Source: CAYQCH01 sp964415935
GTDB taxonomy: Bacteria > Patescibacteriota > Patescibacteriia > VMEV01 > CAYQCH01
Reading direction: 5' to 3'
Assembly (NCBI GenBank): GCA_964415935.1
Contig: CAYQCH010000020.1
Coordinates: 1-18,991 of the forward strand
DNA: 18,991 nt
Part shown: one piece after another, positions 1 through 7,149 of the stretch
How positions within the stretch are numbered: position 1 is the first letter of the stretch
How the letters are laid out: each line of letters starts with the position of its first letter
Notes under the pieces: model-generated
Databases searched by the model: none
What the model was told of the DNA's origin: nothing
Seen by the model: the letters and a program-made list of their open reading frames with translations, nothing else
Position numbers and translations under genes: made by a program

Positions 1-699
1 ATTACCGGCAAAGAGGGGACGCAGGAAGCCTTTTTCCATACCTTCAACGCGCTGCATCAGAACAACAAGCAAATCGTCATTACTTCCGACCGGCCTCCCA
101 AGGCCATTGCTACCCTGGAGCAGCGCCTGCAGTCCCGCTTTGAATGCGGCCTTATTGCCGACATTTCTTATCCGGATGTGGAAACGCGCCTGGCCATTTT
201 GCAAACGAAGTGCCAGGAAAAAAACGTTGATCTGGCTGAAGAAGTCCTGCAATACCTGGCGGAGAACATTAATGAAAACGTCCGCGAGCTTGAAGGAGCC
301 TTAAACCGCATCATGGCGCAGCATCAGCTGCAGGACGCCGCTCCCACGCTGGATAGCGTAAAGAAAATGCTGGTGGGCATGAAAGTCAGCGGCCAGACCA
401 AGGCCCTGACGCCGCGAGAGCTTATCAACCTGGTGGCCGAGTTCTACGGCGTATCCTTGCCCGACATCCTGGGCGTCAGCCGCAAGAAGTCCCTGGTGGT
501 GCCGCGGCAGATCATTATGTACTTGTTGCGCGAAGAGATGCGCAAGTCATTCCCGCAGATTGGCGAAGAACTGGGCGGACGCGACCACACCACAGCGATG
601 CACGCCTACGACAAGGTCAGCCGGTTGCTGGAGCAAGACGAGCAGATCAAACAGGAAATCACTTCATTGAAGCAACGGCTCTACGCCCATGCGCACTAG
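1..699 (+). CDS. dnaA: Chromosomal replication initiator DnaA, 3' part (5' end outside window)
   Basis: The open frame runs from base 1 to a TAG at 697-699, giving 232 residues of the C-terminal half of DnaA. DnaA is the AAA+ ATPase that binds DnaA boxes and opens the origin. Visible are the late AAA+ part with ITSDRPP and the RLQSRF sensor/arginine-finger segment, a helical linker, and the domain IV DNA-binding signature GGRDHTTAMHAY near the end (family signature GGRDHTTV). The end is typical of the family and no frameshift is seen. A bidirectional terminator follows within 10 bp, and dnaN lies downstream in the usual order. The N-terminal domain and Walker motifs lie before the window. Identification is firm. 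Confidence 0.97.
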   Translation: MTGKEGTQEAFFHTFNALHQNNKQIVITSDRPPKAIATLEQRLQSRFECGLIADISYPDVETRLAILQTKCQEKNVDLAEEVLQYLAENINENVRELEGALNRIMAQHQLQDAAPTLDSVKKMLVGMKVSGQTKALTPRELINLVAEFYGVSLPDILGVSRKKSLVVPRQIIMYLLREEMRKSFPQIGEELGGRDHTTAMHAYDKVSRLLEQDEQIKQEITSLKQRLYAHAH

Positions 700-704
700 T
701 CATG

Positions 705-731
705 AAAAACCCCGGTCAGGCCGGGGTTTTT
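705..731. terminator. Rho-independent terminator after dnaA, bidirectional
   Basis: An 11-bp perfect inverted repeat (AAAAACCCCGG / CCGGGGTTTTT) surrounds a five-base loop. It has a T-run on the plus strand and an A-run at the other end, so it can act in both directions. It separates dnaA from the dnaA-dnaN spacer. Confidence 0.93.
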
Positions 732-1084
732 GGTTACCCGTGTCAACGCAAGCGCTATTGATGCCAGCGTGAGGACACTACTACGGCATAAAAAGGGATC
801 TTCTCGCCCGAAAAAATCCCCAACAGCTGAGGACAACCATGGGGAGAACCCGTACCTTTTTTTGTGGATGAACGGTGCTCATTGCATTTCGCGACGCTCT
901 GGCCGCCCGTTGTGTGAAAAACTTCCTTTATGATAAGCTTTTTACCCACAGAATTTCCCATTCTTTCCCCAACTCTTTTTGCTACAGTTAGCGCAAGACA
1001 TAGGGTTTTCCCCTTTGTCCTCAGCCCTTACTGTGATTACTATATTTTTATATACTTTGAACACATTAATACAACGCCTCACGT
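732..1084. other. dnaA-dnaN intergenic region, candidate oriC
   Basis: No gene is supported in this 353-bp gap. It holds one perfect DnaA box on the minus strand at 913-921 (TTTTTCACA, consensus TTWTNCACA). Two near-boxes with one mismatch each lie at 863-871 (minus) and 942-950 (TTACCCACA, plus). An A+T-rich stretch at about 1030-1075 lies just before dnaN and could be an unwinding element or promoter region. Position between dnaA and dnaN is a classic origin location. The box number is low, so oriC is an inference. Confidence 0.5.
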
Positions 1085-2197
1085 ATGAAATTCACTTGCA
1101 CTCAGGAAAACTTGTATCGAGGTCTCTCAGTTGTAAACCACTTAGCAGGAAAGAACACGACCCTCCCCATTTTAAACAACGTGCTCCTGAAAGCTGAGGA
1201 TGGCTCCCTGGAGCTTTCAACCACCAATCTGGAGGTTGGCATCAAATGTCTGGTCCGAGGCAAAATAGAGCAACCTGGTGCGTTTACGGTGCAGGCCAGA
1301 CTGCTGACCGACTACGTGAACCTTTTACCGAAGCAGCCTGTAGACCTGGAATTGAAAGATCAGGAAGTCCATGTGTCCTGCCAGTCATTTGAAACAAAGG
1401 TCAAAGGCGTGCCGGCGGACGATTTTCCGCTTATTGCCGCTGTCAGCCAGGATCAAGGTGTTTCCATTGATATCGCTGATTTTAAAGAAGCTCTTGGCCA
1501 GGTCTTATTTGCCGTAGCTCTGGATGAAACACGTCCCGAAATCAACGGCGTGCTGTTCCAGTTACAGAAAAACAAGCTTGTTTTAGCGGCGACGGACAGC
1601 TTCCGCCTGGCCGAGCGCGTGATTGATCTGGGTAAGGACGGCGCCAAGGCAGAAGCCAAGTTCATTGTGCCGTTCCGCACCATGCAGGAACTTAACCGCG
1701 TGCTGGGAGAGAGCCAGGATGAAAAACAAATTGCGATTTCCTGGTCTGACAACCAGGTGATGTTCTCCTTTGCGGGCATTGAACTCGTTTCCCGCCTTAT
1801 TGAGGGGCAGTATCCGGACTACCAGCAGATCATCCCGACTCACTTTAAAACCGAGATAGTGCTGGATACCAAGGAATTCGTACAGCTGGTCAAAAGCGCA
1901 GCCTTGTTCTGCCGGGCCGGCATCAATGACGTGCATTTCATGGTCAATGCCGGCAAGAAAACCGTGGAAGTGAAGGCCGCCAACAGCCAGTTGGGAGAAA
2001 ACAGGGGCGCCATGAAGGCTGAGGTAAGCGGCGAAGACAATGAAATCGTCTTTAATTACCGCTATGTTTTGGACGGTTTATCGGCCATGGAGGGCAGCCA
2101 GGTCCAATTAAAGCTTATTGACAAGCACAATCCCGGGCTCTTCCTTCCAACGGGCAAGGGGGGGTATACTTATATTGTAATGCCCATTAAGTCCTAA
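1085..2197 (+). CDS. dnaN: DNA polymerase III beta subunit (sliding clamp)
   Basis: The 370-residue product has the normal length for the bacterial beta clamp, the ring that holds replicative polymerase on DNA. The N-terminus MKFTCTQENLYRGLSVVNHLAGKNTT, an early LPILNNVLLKA segment and the C-terminal pattern of strand plus YIVMPIKS match the family. Conserved internal pieces include DDFPLI, RPEINGVL and ATDSFRLA. Three clamp domains of about 120 residues each fit the length. The ATG at 1085 is the family start, although no good Shine-Dalgarno site precedes it. It lies downstream of dnaA as in most bacteria, and codon use matches dnaA. Confidence 0.97.
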   Translation: MKFTCTQENLYRGLSVVNHLAGKNTTLPILNNVLLKAEDGSLELSTTNLEVGIKCLVRGKIEQPGAFTVQARLLTDYVNLLPKQPVDLELKDQEVHVSCQSFETKVKGVPADDFPLIAAVSQDQGVSIDIADFKEALGQVLFAVALDETRPEINGVLFQLQKNKLVLAATDSFRLAERVIDLGKDGAKAEAKFIVPFRTMQELNRVLGESQDEKQIAISWSDNQVMFSFAGIELVSRLIEGQYPDYQQIIPTHFKTEIVLDTKEFVQLVKSAALFCRAGINDVHFMVNAGKKTVEVKAANSQLGENRGAMKAEVSGEDNEIVFNYRYVLDGLSAMEGSQVQLKLIDKHNPGLFLPTGKGGYTYIVMPIKS

Positions 2198-2247
2198 GAT
2201 TAGCGTAAAATAGGGGGCTACGGCTCTTTATTTTATTTTTCTCGACT

Positions 2248-3003
2248 ATGCTGGAACAACAACTTCAACGGATTGGGCTTAGCGAAAAGGAAGCCAAGGT
2301 CTACCTGGCATCCTTGGAACTTGGTCCGTCCCCGGTGCAAAAAATTGCCGCCAAGGCGCACGTAAACCGTGCCACCACGTATGTGATCCTCGAAGGCCTG
2401 ATGAAGAAAGGCGTGATCACGATTTTTGACCAGGGCAAGAAGCGCTACTTTGTGGCGGAAGGCCCCAACTCGTTAAAGAACATTATTTCGCAGCAGCAGA
2501 AAGAGCTGGATGAGAAAGAACAGCTTTTGGAAACCCTGCACTCACAGCTGCAAAGCGTCTACAACGTCCTCCCCAACAAACCCGTTGTAAAATTTTATGA
2601 GGGTAAGGAGGGGTTGAAGACAATCCAGCAGGAGTTTTTAGAAAACGAAAATACAGAAGCAAAATTAGTGTATGCACCCCGTGAAGTAGACTCGCTTTTT
2701 ACGCCAGATGAACGTCAAGAGCACCGGAAAAAGCGCATTTCGAAAAAGATTTTCACCAAGCAAATTTATTGTGAAGACGAAGGAGAGAAAATTTCAATGG
2801 AATATGCAGAATTGAAAAGAGTTCCCGCAAAAAAGTACAAATTCACTACTGATGTGACGATCGTTAAAGACAGGGTGATGTTCGCCTCATTGTCTGGGCA
2901 TGTTTCGGGTGTGATTATTCAAAGTAAGTCGATTGCAGACACTCTATCGGCTTTGTTCGATTTAGCGTATGAGGCGGCTGAACGATATGACAAAGAAAGC
3001 TAA
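2248..3003 (+). CDS. TrmB-family winged-helix transcriptional regulator
   Basis: This 251-residue protein begins with a winged helix (residues about 1-75: GLSEKEAKVYLASLELG, then HVNRATTYVILEGLMKKGVI), the hallmark of the TrmB/sugar-sensing regulator family. Residues about 85-110 form a charged helix likely to be a dimerising coiled coil. A C-terminal effector-like part starts with VVKFYEGKEGLK, as in other TrmB-like proteins. It sits 50 bp after dnaN and ends in front of a bidirectional terminator. The DNA from about 2590 to 3003 is clearly richer in A+T than the first part of the gene, hinting at mosaic ancestry. Regulated genes and ligand are unknown; it is the last host-like gene before the island. 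Confidence 0.88.
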   Translation: MLEQQLQRIGLSEKEAKVYLASLELGPSPVQKIAAKAHVNRATTYVILEGLMKKGVITIFDQGKKRYFVAEGPNSLKNIISQQQKELDEKEQLLETLHSQLQSVYNVLPNKPVVKFYEGKEGLKTIQQEFLENENTEAKLVYAPREVDSLFTPDERQEHRKKRISKKIFTKQIYCEDEGEKISMEYAELKRVPAKKYKFTTDVTIVKDRVMFASLSGHVSGVIIQSKSIADTLSALFDLAYEAAERYDKES

Positions 3004-3050
3004 AAGTTCTTGATACAAAACTTCCCGATATACTTGATGTGTAAAAATGG

Positions 3051-3091
3051 AAAGGCCGCGGATCGTCTTGTTTGGACAATCCGCGGCCTTT
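3051..3091. terminator. Bidirectional terminator between TrmB gene and island
   Basis: A 13-bp perfect stem (AAAGGCCGCGGAT 3051-3063 with ATCCGCGGCCTTT 3079-3091) closes a 15-base loop with a small inner GTC/GAC pairing. It can end transcription of the TrmB gene rightwards and of the minus-strand unit starting near 4010 leftwards. Confidence 0.92.
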
Positions 3092-3388
3092 TGCTTGTGC
3101 ATTCAACTACCCGTTCATCTGACCGTCGCTCCTGGAGGGCTTGCCCTCGTGAGCGATGTTGCCTATGCGATCCATCTCCCGAGCCGGTTGTGTTTTCACA
3201 CCTTCATCCCCCACCGGGATGGAGACTTCACGAAAGGCTACGTTCGGCACCTCACGTTAGTGCGGTGGCGTCCGTTTACATCGGCCTCTCGACGCTTTGG
3301 TAACAATCGCTCCCCGTCAGAGAATCCCCGACGCACGATTTCAGCGCGAGAAACGTTGAGGAATGGGGAAATGGCTTTTGCGGAAGAG
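3092..3388 (-). other. Gene-free hairpin-rich 3' tract of the minus-strand unit
   Basis: This stretch lies between the stop of the possible 184-residue ORF and the terminator at 3051-3091. No convincing gene is seen. On either strand 3126-3156 folds as a two-tier hairpin: TCGCTC/GAGCGA outside and GAGGG/CCCTC with a four-base loop inside. Several shorter stems follow. It resembles the long structured 3' tracts seen after the other island genes. Confidence 0.4.
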
Positions 3389-3943
3389 TTACCAATCCTT
3401 CCGAGTCAACACCTCCACTGATGTCGACTGACCCTCCCCGGGGGATATTGAAACGCGAACCTCCCAGCGAAGAACTCCGCCGATCGCCCCAATGTATCCA
3501 ACGGTTTGGATGTCACTTAGACAAAGGCGATACCACGCAGACCGCAATTTTGGAACACCAAGCATTGGCCTTGATGTTACACAGTATACGGCCTGCTTTG
3601 TGGACTTGATCAAAATGGAGTCAATCAGCTTGGGATCTGACACCGGGATACTATCCCAGGCCGTTCGACACCAGCGATTTCCATCTGGACCCGTCTGTGA
3701 GTCCGCGCAGGAGGTTGGATAGAACCGAGTGACTTGTCTCTCATTGTAGCCGAGAATGCTGCCGTCCACAACGAGAGAGAGCCCTTTTCGACTAGGATCG
3801 TTCCATGGCTGGACAAGTTGCTTATCCGCCGTTGGTACCAGCAAAGCCACCCGCTGGATCACCGCATGTGGAGGAACGTCCTCCAAAAAGAACAGTTGCA
3901 TGCGGCCCCGTTTGATTTTGGGGCTCGCGTCTTGGTGAGTCAA
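3389..3943 (-). CDS. Possible protein of unknown function, 184 residues
   Basis: I do not recognise this protein. The frame starts with TTG at 3941-3943 (minus), preceded a few bases upstream by GGTGGAG, a fair Shine-Dalgarno site. A consensus-like promoter lies about 70 bp further upstream (4017-4045). A second possible start is an internal ATG at residue 15. The product is soluble-looking, with no signal peptide or membrane segment, and contains a hydrophobic stretch LVVDGSILGYNERQ and two cysteines near residues 80-92. Codon use is neutral and unlike the very G+C-rich RAMP-like and helicase genes. The tract might instead be non-coding RNA with a chance ORF. Confidence 0.42.
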   Translation of the reverse strand: MTHQDASPKIKRGRMQLFFLEDVPPHAVIQRVALLVPTADKQLVQPWNDPSRKGLSLVVDGSILGYNERQVTRFYPTSCADSQTGPDGNRWCRTAWDSIPVSDPKLIDSILIKSTKQAVYCVTSRPMLGVPKLRSAWYRLCLSDIQTVGYIGAIGGVLRWEVRVSISPGEGQSTSVEVLTRKDW

Positions 3944-4016
3944 TACTCTCCACCCTCGCAGCCCCCCACGATGAGTTGGCCCGACACCGTGTCAGGCATA
4001 ACGCACCAGTGAACAA

Positions 4017-4045
4017 AATGTAACTAACAATGCGAGGTTTGTCAA
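4017..4045 (-). promoter_or_regulatory. Sigma70-type promoter driving the minus-strand 3050-4010 unit
   Basis: Read on the minus strand, TTGACA (plus 4040-4045) is followed after exactly 17 bp by TACATT (plus 4017-4022). The expected transcript would run left through the 184-residue ORF to the terminator at 3051-3091. Confidence 0.7.
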
Positions 4046-4245
4046 TAGTTATTCACAGTTTTTTTTGTCAAGCGAATTTTATGACAGCTGAGGATTTTAT
4101 TTTGCCTTAGCGCAATCCTCGACATTAGTACAGTTTAGTTAGGATTTTATTGGTCGAACGTCTCGGACAAATGACAAAAATAAAAAACGAGTGATTTATT
4201 AACACATATTTTTGAAAAGTCGTCTAGTGTTTTGTGCAAAAACAA
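4040..4245. other. A+T-rich tract with two perfect DnaA boxes and a direct repeat (origin-like)
   Basis: This is the most A+T-rich part of the island and has no gene. It contains perfect DnaA boxes TTATTCACA at 4049-4057 (plus) and TGTGCAAAA at 4233-4241 (minus orientation). An exact 11-bp direct repeat, AGGATTTTATT, lies at 4091-4101 and 4141-4151, 50 bp apart. These are features of a replication origin or of a protein-binding control region. No replication protein gene is seen nearby, so origin function is only inferred. Confidence 0.42.
4091..4151. repeat. Direct repeat AGGATTTTATT, two copies, 50-bp period
   Basis: Exact copies occur at 4091-4101 and 4141-4151. The spacing is close to five helical turns, which would put both copies on the same face of the DNA. 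Confidence 0.75.
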
Positions 4246-4277
4246 AGCCCCTGCAACCGTTCAGGCTGGAGGGGCGG
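4236..4277 (-). terminator. Terminator of the NYN-gene transcript (minus strand)
   Basis: On the minus strand the stem GCCCCT/AGGGGC (plus 4247-4277) encloses a roughly 20-base loop and is followed by TTTGTTTTT. Its position fits termination of leftward transcription from the NYN gene and its hairpin-rich 3' tract. Confidence 0.75.
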
Positions 4278-4279
4278 TG

Positions 4280-4539
4280 GTGGACTACCAACACGCTGTT
4301 GGGACCATACGATGCAGGAGTCTACGCTACTAAGCTACACGGTGCGGTAGCCGAGGGAGTGCTGCTCGCCGACGCGCTGTCGGCGCCGCACGGTGTCTCG
4401 GATTAATGAACGAGACTACGCGCCGCGCTGCGCAGGGGTGAAATCCGTCGCAAGCACTTCTTGCTTGCCAGGGAAGTAGGCGAGTGTACAGGGAACTGAA
4501 GAGCTCTGGTTGATGCCAGATCGCGACATGGGGATTTCT
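4280..4539 (-). other. Hairpin-rich 3' tract after the NYN gene, possible structured RNA
   Basis: No gene is supported here. Several compact stems are visible. 4450-4468 has a 7-bp stem GCAAGCA/TGCTTGC with a five-base loop. 4367-4385 has a 7-bp stem CGCCGAC/GTCGGCG with a five-base loop. 4289-4303 has a stem of about five pairs with loop AGCGT read on the minus strand. 4395-4416 has GTCTCG/CGAGAC around ten bases. The five-base loops match those in the tracts at 7290-8280, and the unit ends in the terminator at 4236-4277. Confidence 0.45.
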
Positions 4540-5103
4540 TCACGCCGGCTGCAGGATGCTGTCGAGCAGGTGGAATTGCAGCTCTTCCTTGCCCGCGTAG
4601 CGCCTGGACGCGCAATGCGAGAAGCTCCAGACTTCCACCTTCACTTCATAGGTGTTCTGGATGTTCAGGATCGCTTCGAAGAAGTCGCCGTCTCCGGACA
4701 CCAGCGCGAGAGTATCGCCGTCAGGTACGGCAATGGCCGCCTGGTACAGCAGGGTTACCAGACGCGCGTCCACAGACTTCTCGATCCATCTATGCGCCTG
4801 ATGCCCGCAGTGGTCGCAGTTGACGAACTTGTTGGTCAGGGGAACGATGACGTCCCTGTACCCCAGCCCGATCAGGGACACGATGTCTTCCCCGTTGACG
4901 ATGCGGTTGCCTTCATCGGGCAGCCTGGATCGGACCAGGGCGCTCTTGTTGCCGCGGTCGCGTCCTCGCAGCACGGCGCCATCCACTTGCCGCAGCAGTG
5001 TGGGTGGAGCCGAGAGCGTTCTTGTGTCCAGGGTCCTGCGACCCCTTGCCGTCGCATGGGCATGGACGACGTTGCTTACGTCCATGAGCACATGGATTGC
5101 CAC
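4540..5103 (-). CDS. NYN-domain (LabA/DUF88-type) ribonuclease-like protein
   Basis: The 187-residue product shows the PIN-like NYN fold: an N-terminal strand with MDVSN (D8), a mid-protein KSVDARL segment (D112) and SGDGDF (D138, D140). These acidic residues form the metal-dependent nuclease site in NYN proteins, which act on RNA. Between them residues 96-104 read C-D-H-C-G-H-Q-A-H, a zinc-knuckle-like insert that could bind nucleic acid. The GTG start at 5103 has GAAAGG about 8 bp upstream and makes a complete NYN N-terminus. Its promoter sits back to back with that of the RAMP-like pair, implying shared control. Substrate is unknown; a structured island RNA is a reasonable guess. Confidence 0.85.
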   Translation of the reverse strand: MAIHVLMDVSNVVHAHATARGRRTLDTRTLSAPPTLLRQVDGAVLRGRDRGNKSALVRSRLPDEGNRIVNGEDIVSLIGLGYRDVIVPLTNKFVNCDHCGHQAHRWIEKSVDARLVTLLYQAAIAVPDGDTLALVSGDGDFFEAILNIQNTYEVKVEVWSFSHCASRRYAGKEELQFHLLDSILQPA

Positions 5104-5116
5104 ACTCGATGCCTTT

Positions 5117-5138
5117 CTGTCCCAAACAAGCGGGACAG
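5117..5138. promoter_or_regulatory. Inverted repeat at the NYN transcription start, operator or leader hairpin
   Basis: CTGTCCC and GGGACAG form a perfect 7-bp inverted repeat with an 8-bp centre. It overlaps the expected start of the minus-strand transcript, about 7 bp past the -10 box at 5142-5147. It could be an operator or a 5' leader stem. Confidence 0.5.
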
Positions 5139-5141
5139 CAA

Positions 5142-5170
5142 AAAGTAATGGAAATTTTCTGTTTTGTCAA
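5142..5170 (-). promoter_or_regulatory. Promoter of the NYN gene
   Basis: On the minus strand TTGACA (plus 5165-5170) is followed after exactly 17 bp by TACTTT (plus 5142-5147). The -35 box lies 18 bp from the -35 box of the divergent plus-strand promoter. Confidence 0.75.
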
Positions 5171-5188
5171 CCGTGGTTGAAAATATGC

Positions 5189-5217
5189 TTGACAGGCCTG
5201 CTCGATTGTGTTAGAAC
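5189..5217 (+). promoter_or_regulatory. Promoter of the RAMP-like gene pair
   Basis: TTGACA at 5189-5194 and TAGAAC at 5212-5217 are 17 bp apart. A leader of about 95 bp follows, including a stem at about 5249-5273 (ACGCCCA/TGGGTGT with loop GTTC), before the start codon at 5314. Confidence 0.72.
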
Positions 5218-5313
5218 GCTTTGTCCCATGCCTGGGGCCGCAACCAGCGTAACGCCCAGTTCTGGGTGTACGTTTGGCTGTGTCACGACTGCATCGAAGG
5301 AAACGGGATCAAC

Positions 5314-6129
5314 ATGGCTCGCACCAAGAAGGACGCCGCCGAGAACGGCGGCACCGCCACGATCGAGCGCGAGGACGAGGTCGAGGGCATCGACCTCGGC
5401 AAGGCCAAGAGCAAGCCCAAGGGGCTGGAGTTCCTCCTGCGGGGGGACACCCCGCTGGTCATGGACCACTTCGCCCAGCAGGCAATGCTGGACGCGCTCG
5501 TCTTCAAGAAGGGCAACACGCCCGACACCGAGTCCGACCTCGAGACCCGCTGCCGCAAGAAGATCTACCGCGGCACCACCGAGGAGACCAAGGGCACGAT
5601 CGTGATTCCGCGGCGCAACCTGTGGTCCTGCCTCGTGGGCGCCGGCAAGGAGGTCAAGTTCAGCGGCAAGTCGAACGTCTCCAACGCCACCTCCACCAAG
5701 CTGACGCAGTTCCTGCGCCCGCTCGACCTCGAGTACCCGCTCATCACGCCGCCCAACACGGGCGTGGACGGCGAGGGCTGGGTGCCCGACGTGGCCCTGG
5801 GCCGCCTGCCGGGCAACGGCACGGCCAACGCCCTGATCCGCCCCCGCTTCGACAAGTGGGAGATCAAGGCGCGCTTCCGCTTCGACACGCTGCTGGCGCC
5901 CCAGATGACCGTGGCGATCCTCGTCCGCCTCTTCCAGATCGCGGGCGCGGGCTACGGCCTGGGGTCGCACAACCCGGCCCACAAGGGGCTCAACGGCATG
6001 TTCGACGTCGCGGGCATCTCCACCTTCAAGATCGACAGCAGCCTCGAGCAGCAGCTCGCGGCGATCGACGACGAGGACCTGCAGGCCGCCGAGGCCGAGG
6101 GCGTGCAGCTCGAGGGCAACGGGGCCTAG
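5314..6129 (+). CDS. RAMP/Cas7-like protein A (putative RNA-binding)
   Basis: The 271-residue product starts at ATG 5314 behind GAAGGAAACGGG. It has a basic/acidic disordered N-terminus (1-35), then RGDTPLV (43-49), an IPRRNLWSCLVGAGKEVKF segment, IRPRFDKW (175-182), and an AG-x-GYGLG glycine motif (about 211-217) followed by a short C-terminal strand. The order P-L-near-start, IP...CL..AGK, RPRF..W and GLG is shared with the next gene, so the two are paralogues. The layout and late glycine-rich loop resemble RAMP-fold proteins such as Cas7/Cas5 and related phage proteins; this is inferred by eye. Third codon positions are nearly all G or C, unlike host genes. Phage structural or unrelated function cannot be excluded. 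Confidence 0.6.
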   Translation: MARTKKDAAENGGTATIEREDEVEGIDLGKAKSKPKGLEFLLRGDTPLVMDHFAQQAMLDALVFKKGNTPDTESDLETRCRKKIYRGTTEETKGTIVIPRRNLWSCLVGAGKEVKFSGKSNVSNATSTKLTQFLRPLDLEYPLITPPNTGVDGEGWVPDVALGRLPGNGTANALIRPRFDKWEIKARFRFDTLLAPQMTVAILVRLFQIAGAGYGLGSHNPAHKGLNGMFDVAGISTFKIDSSLEQQLAAIDDEDLQAAEAEGVQLEGNGA

Positions 6130-6148
6130 ACCCGCTGCCTGATCGCGA

Positions 6149-6179
6149 GGGGGCGGACGCCGATGTGGTGTCCGCCCCC
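6149..6179 (+). other. Intercistronic hairpin between the RAMP-like genes
   Basis: GGGGGCGGAC (6149-6158) pairs perfectly with GTCCGCCCCC (6170-6179) across an 11-base loop. There is no T-run, so it is more likely an RNA-processing or stability element that sets the ratio of the two proteins than a terminator. Confidence 0.7.
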
Positions 6180-6218
6180 GCTTCATACACACAGCTCTGC
6201 GAGAAACGCGAGGAACTC

Positions 6219-7130
6219 ATGGCAACCGCCACTCGTAACGAGATCAAGGTCAAGCCCAGGAACTGGCAGGAGATCCGCGTGGCCTGCAGGGGCGTCTCGC
6301 CCCTGCTGCTGCACGGGACCACCGGCGCGCTCAAGGCCCTGGTGGACGGCAAGCAGCCGCCCACCTACGCCGAGACACGCACCGACCTGGACGAGCAGAT
6401 CGCCGACCTCGGCGCCGAGATCAAGGCCCTGAAGGCCGCGATCAACAAGCCCGAGCCGGAGATGACGGAGCAGGAGCGCTCGCCGATCGTCGAGAAGCGC
6501 GCCCAGCTGCGCGCCCTCAAGGACGTGAAGGCCCGGGCGCTCTGCGAGGACATGGTCTACCGCGACCACAACGGCCAGCCGGTCCTGCCGTCCTCCATGA
6601 TCATGGCCTGCCTGCGCGACGCGGCCAAGGCCGCGAAGATCGATCGGTTCCACAGCGTGACCAACCGCAACGGCAGCACGCTCATCCACGCCATCCTGCG
6701 GATCGACGAGCCATTCATCGCGCTCGACGGCAACCGGGAGTGGGTGGTGGACGTCCGAACCGGCAAGCAGAGCGTCGGCAAGGGCCGGCGCAAGCAGAAG
6801 GTGGTCATCTACCGGCCGCGCTTCGACGACTGGGGGTTCACCCTGAACCTCAAGGTCGACGACAGCCTGCTGCCCGCGGTCTCACCCCGCATGATCCGCG
6901 AGATCTTCGACGCCGCGGGCCAGGAGCACGGGCTGGGCGCGTTCCGTCCCGGACTGTCCGCCGACAAGCGGGGCAAGGCCCAGCGCCACAACGAGAAGGT
7001 GACCAAGGAGTACGAGAAGGCCAGGGCGCGAGGCGAGACGAACAAGCCCCTCAAGATCTACGCGCCCGGCCACTTCGGCCGCTTCATCGTCACGGACTGG
7101 GAGGTCCTGACCCCGCCCAAGAAGCGGTAG
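6219..7130 (+). CDS. RAMP/Cas7-like protein B (putative RNA-binding), paralogue of A
   Basis: The 303-residue product starts at ATG 6219, with GAGG a few bases upstream. It shows CRGVSPLLLHG (23-33), then a charged helical insert (about 50-110, likely coiled coil) absent from paralogue A. After that come VYRDHNGQPVLPSSM..CLRDAAK, RPRFDDW (199-205), AGQEHGLGAFRP (233-244) and GHFGRF (284-289). The last two are separated by a lysine/arginine-rich loop of about 40 residues. The pair of glycine motifs late in the protein resembles the glycine-rich loop of RAMP-fold RNA-binding proteins; the assignment is by eye. The frame remains open far upstream, to 5274, only because of high G+C. It is co-transcribed with gene A and followed by a structured RNA and terminator. 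Confidence 0.6.
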   Translation: MATATRNEIKVKPRNWQEIRVACRGVSPLLLHGTTGALKALVDGKQPPTYAETRTDLDEQIADLGAEIKALKAAINKPEPEMTEQERSPIVEKRAQLRALKDVKARALCEDMVYRDHNGQPVLPSSMIMACLRDAAKAAKIDRFHSVTNRNGSTLIHAILRIDEPFIALDGNREWVVDVRTGKQSVGKGRRKQKVVIYRPRFDDWGFTLNLKVDDSLLPAVSPRMIREIFDAAGQEHGLGAFRPGLSADKRGKAQRHNEKVTKEYEKARARGETNKPLKIYAPGHFGRFIVTDWEVLTPPKKR

Positions 7131-7149
7131 GGCCGGTCGAAGATCCGCA

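Noticed and set aside
3047..3421. Plus-strand 124-residue ORF
   Set aside because: It starts inside a terminator stem, opposes the promoter-driven minus unit, and has no ribosome binding site or motif.
4270..4345. tRNA gene on the minus strand
   Set aside because: A D-arm-like GTAGCTTAGTAG string is visible, but the acceptor ends do not pair, there is no T-loop GTTCRA, and no proper anticodon stem forms.
5167..6192. Minus-strand 341-residue ORF opposite gene A
   Set aside because: It is a shadow frame in very G+C-rich DNA, low in complexity and without motifs or a ribosome binding site.
5274..7130. Single 618-residue protein across both RAMP-like genes
   Set aside because: The frame stays open upstream only through high G+C. 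The upstream part is an out-of-frame reading of gene A and is arginine/proline/glycine-rich junk, whereas ATG 6219 has its own ribosome binding site.
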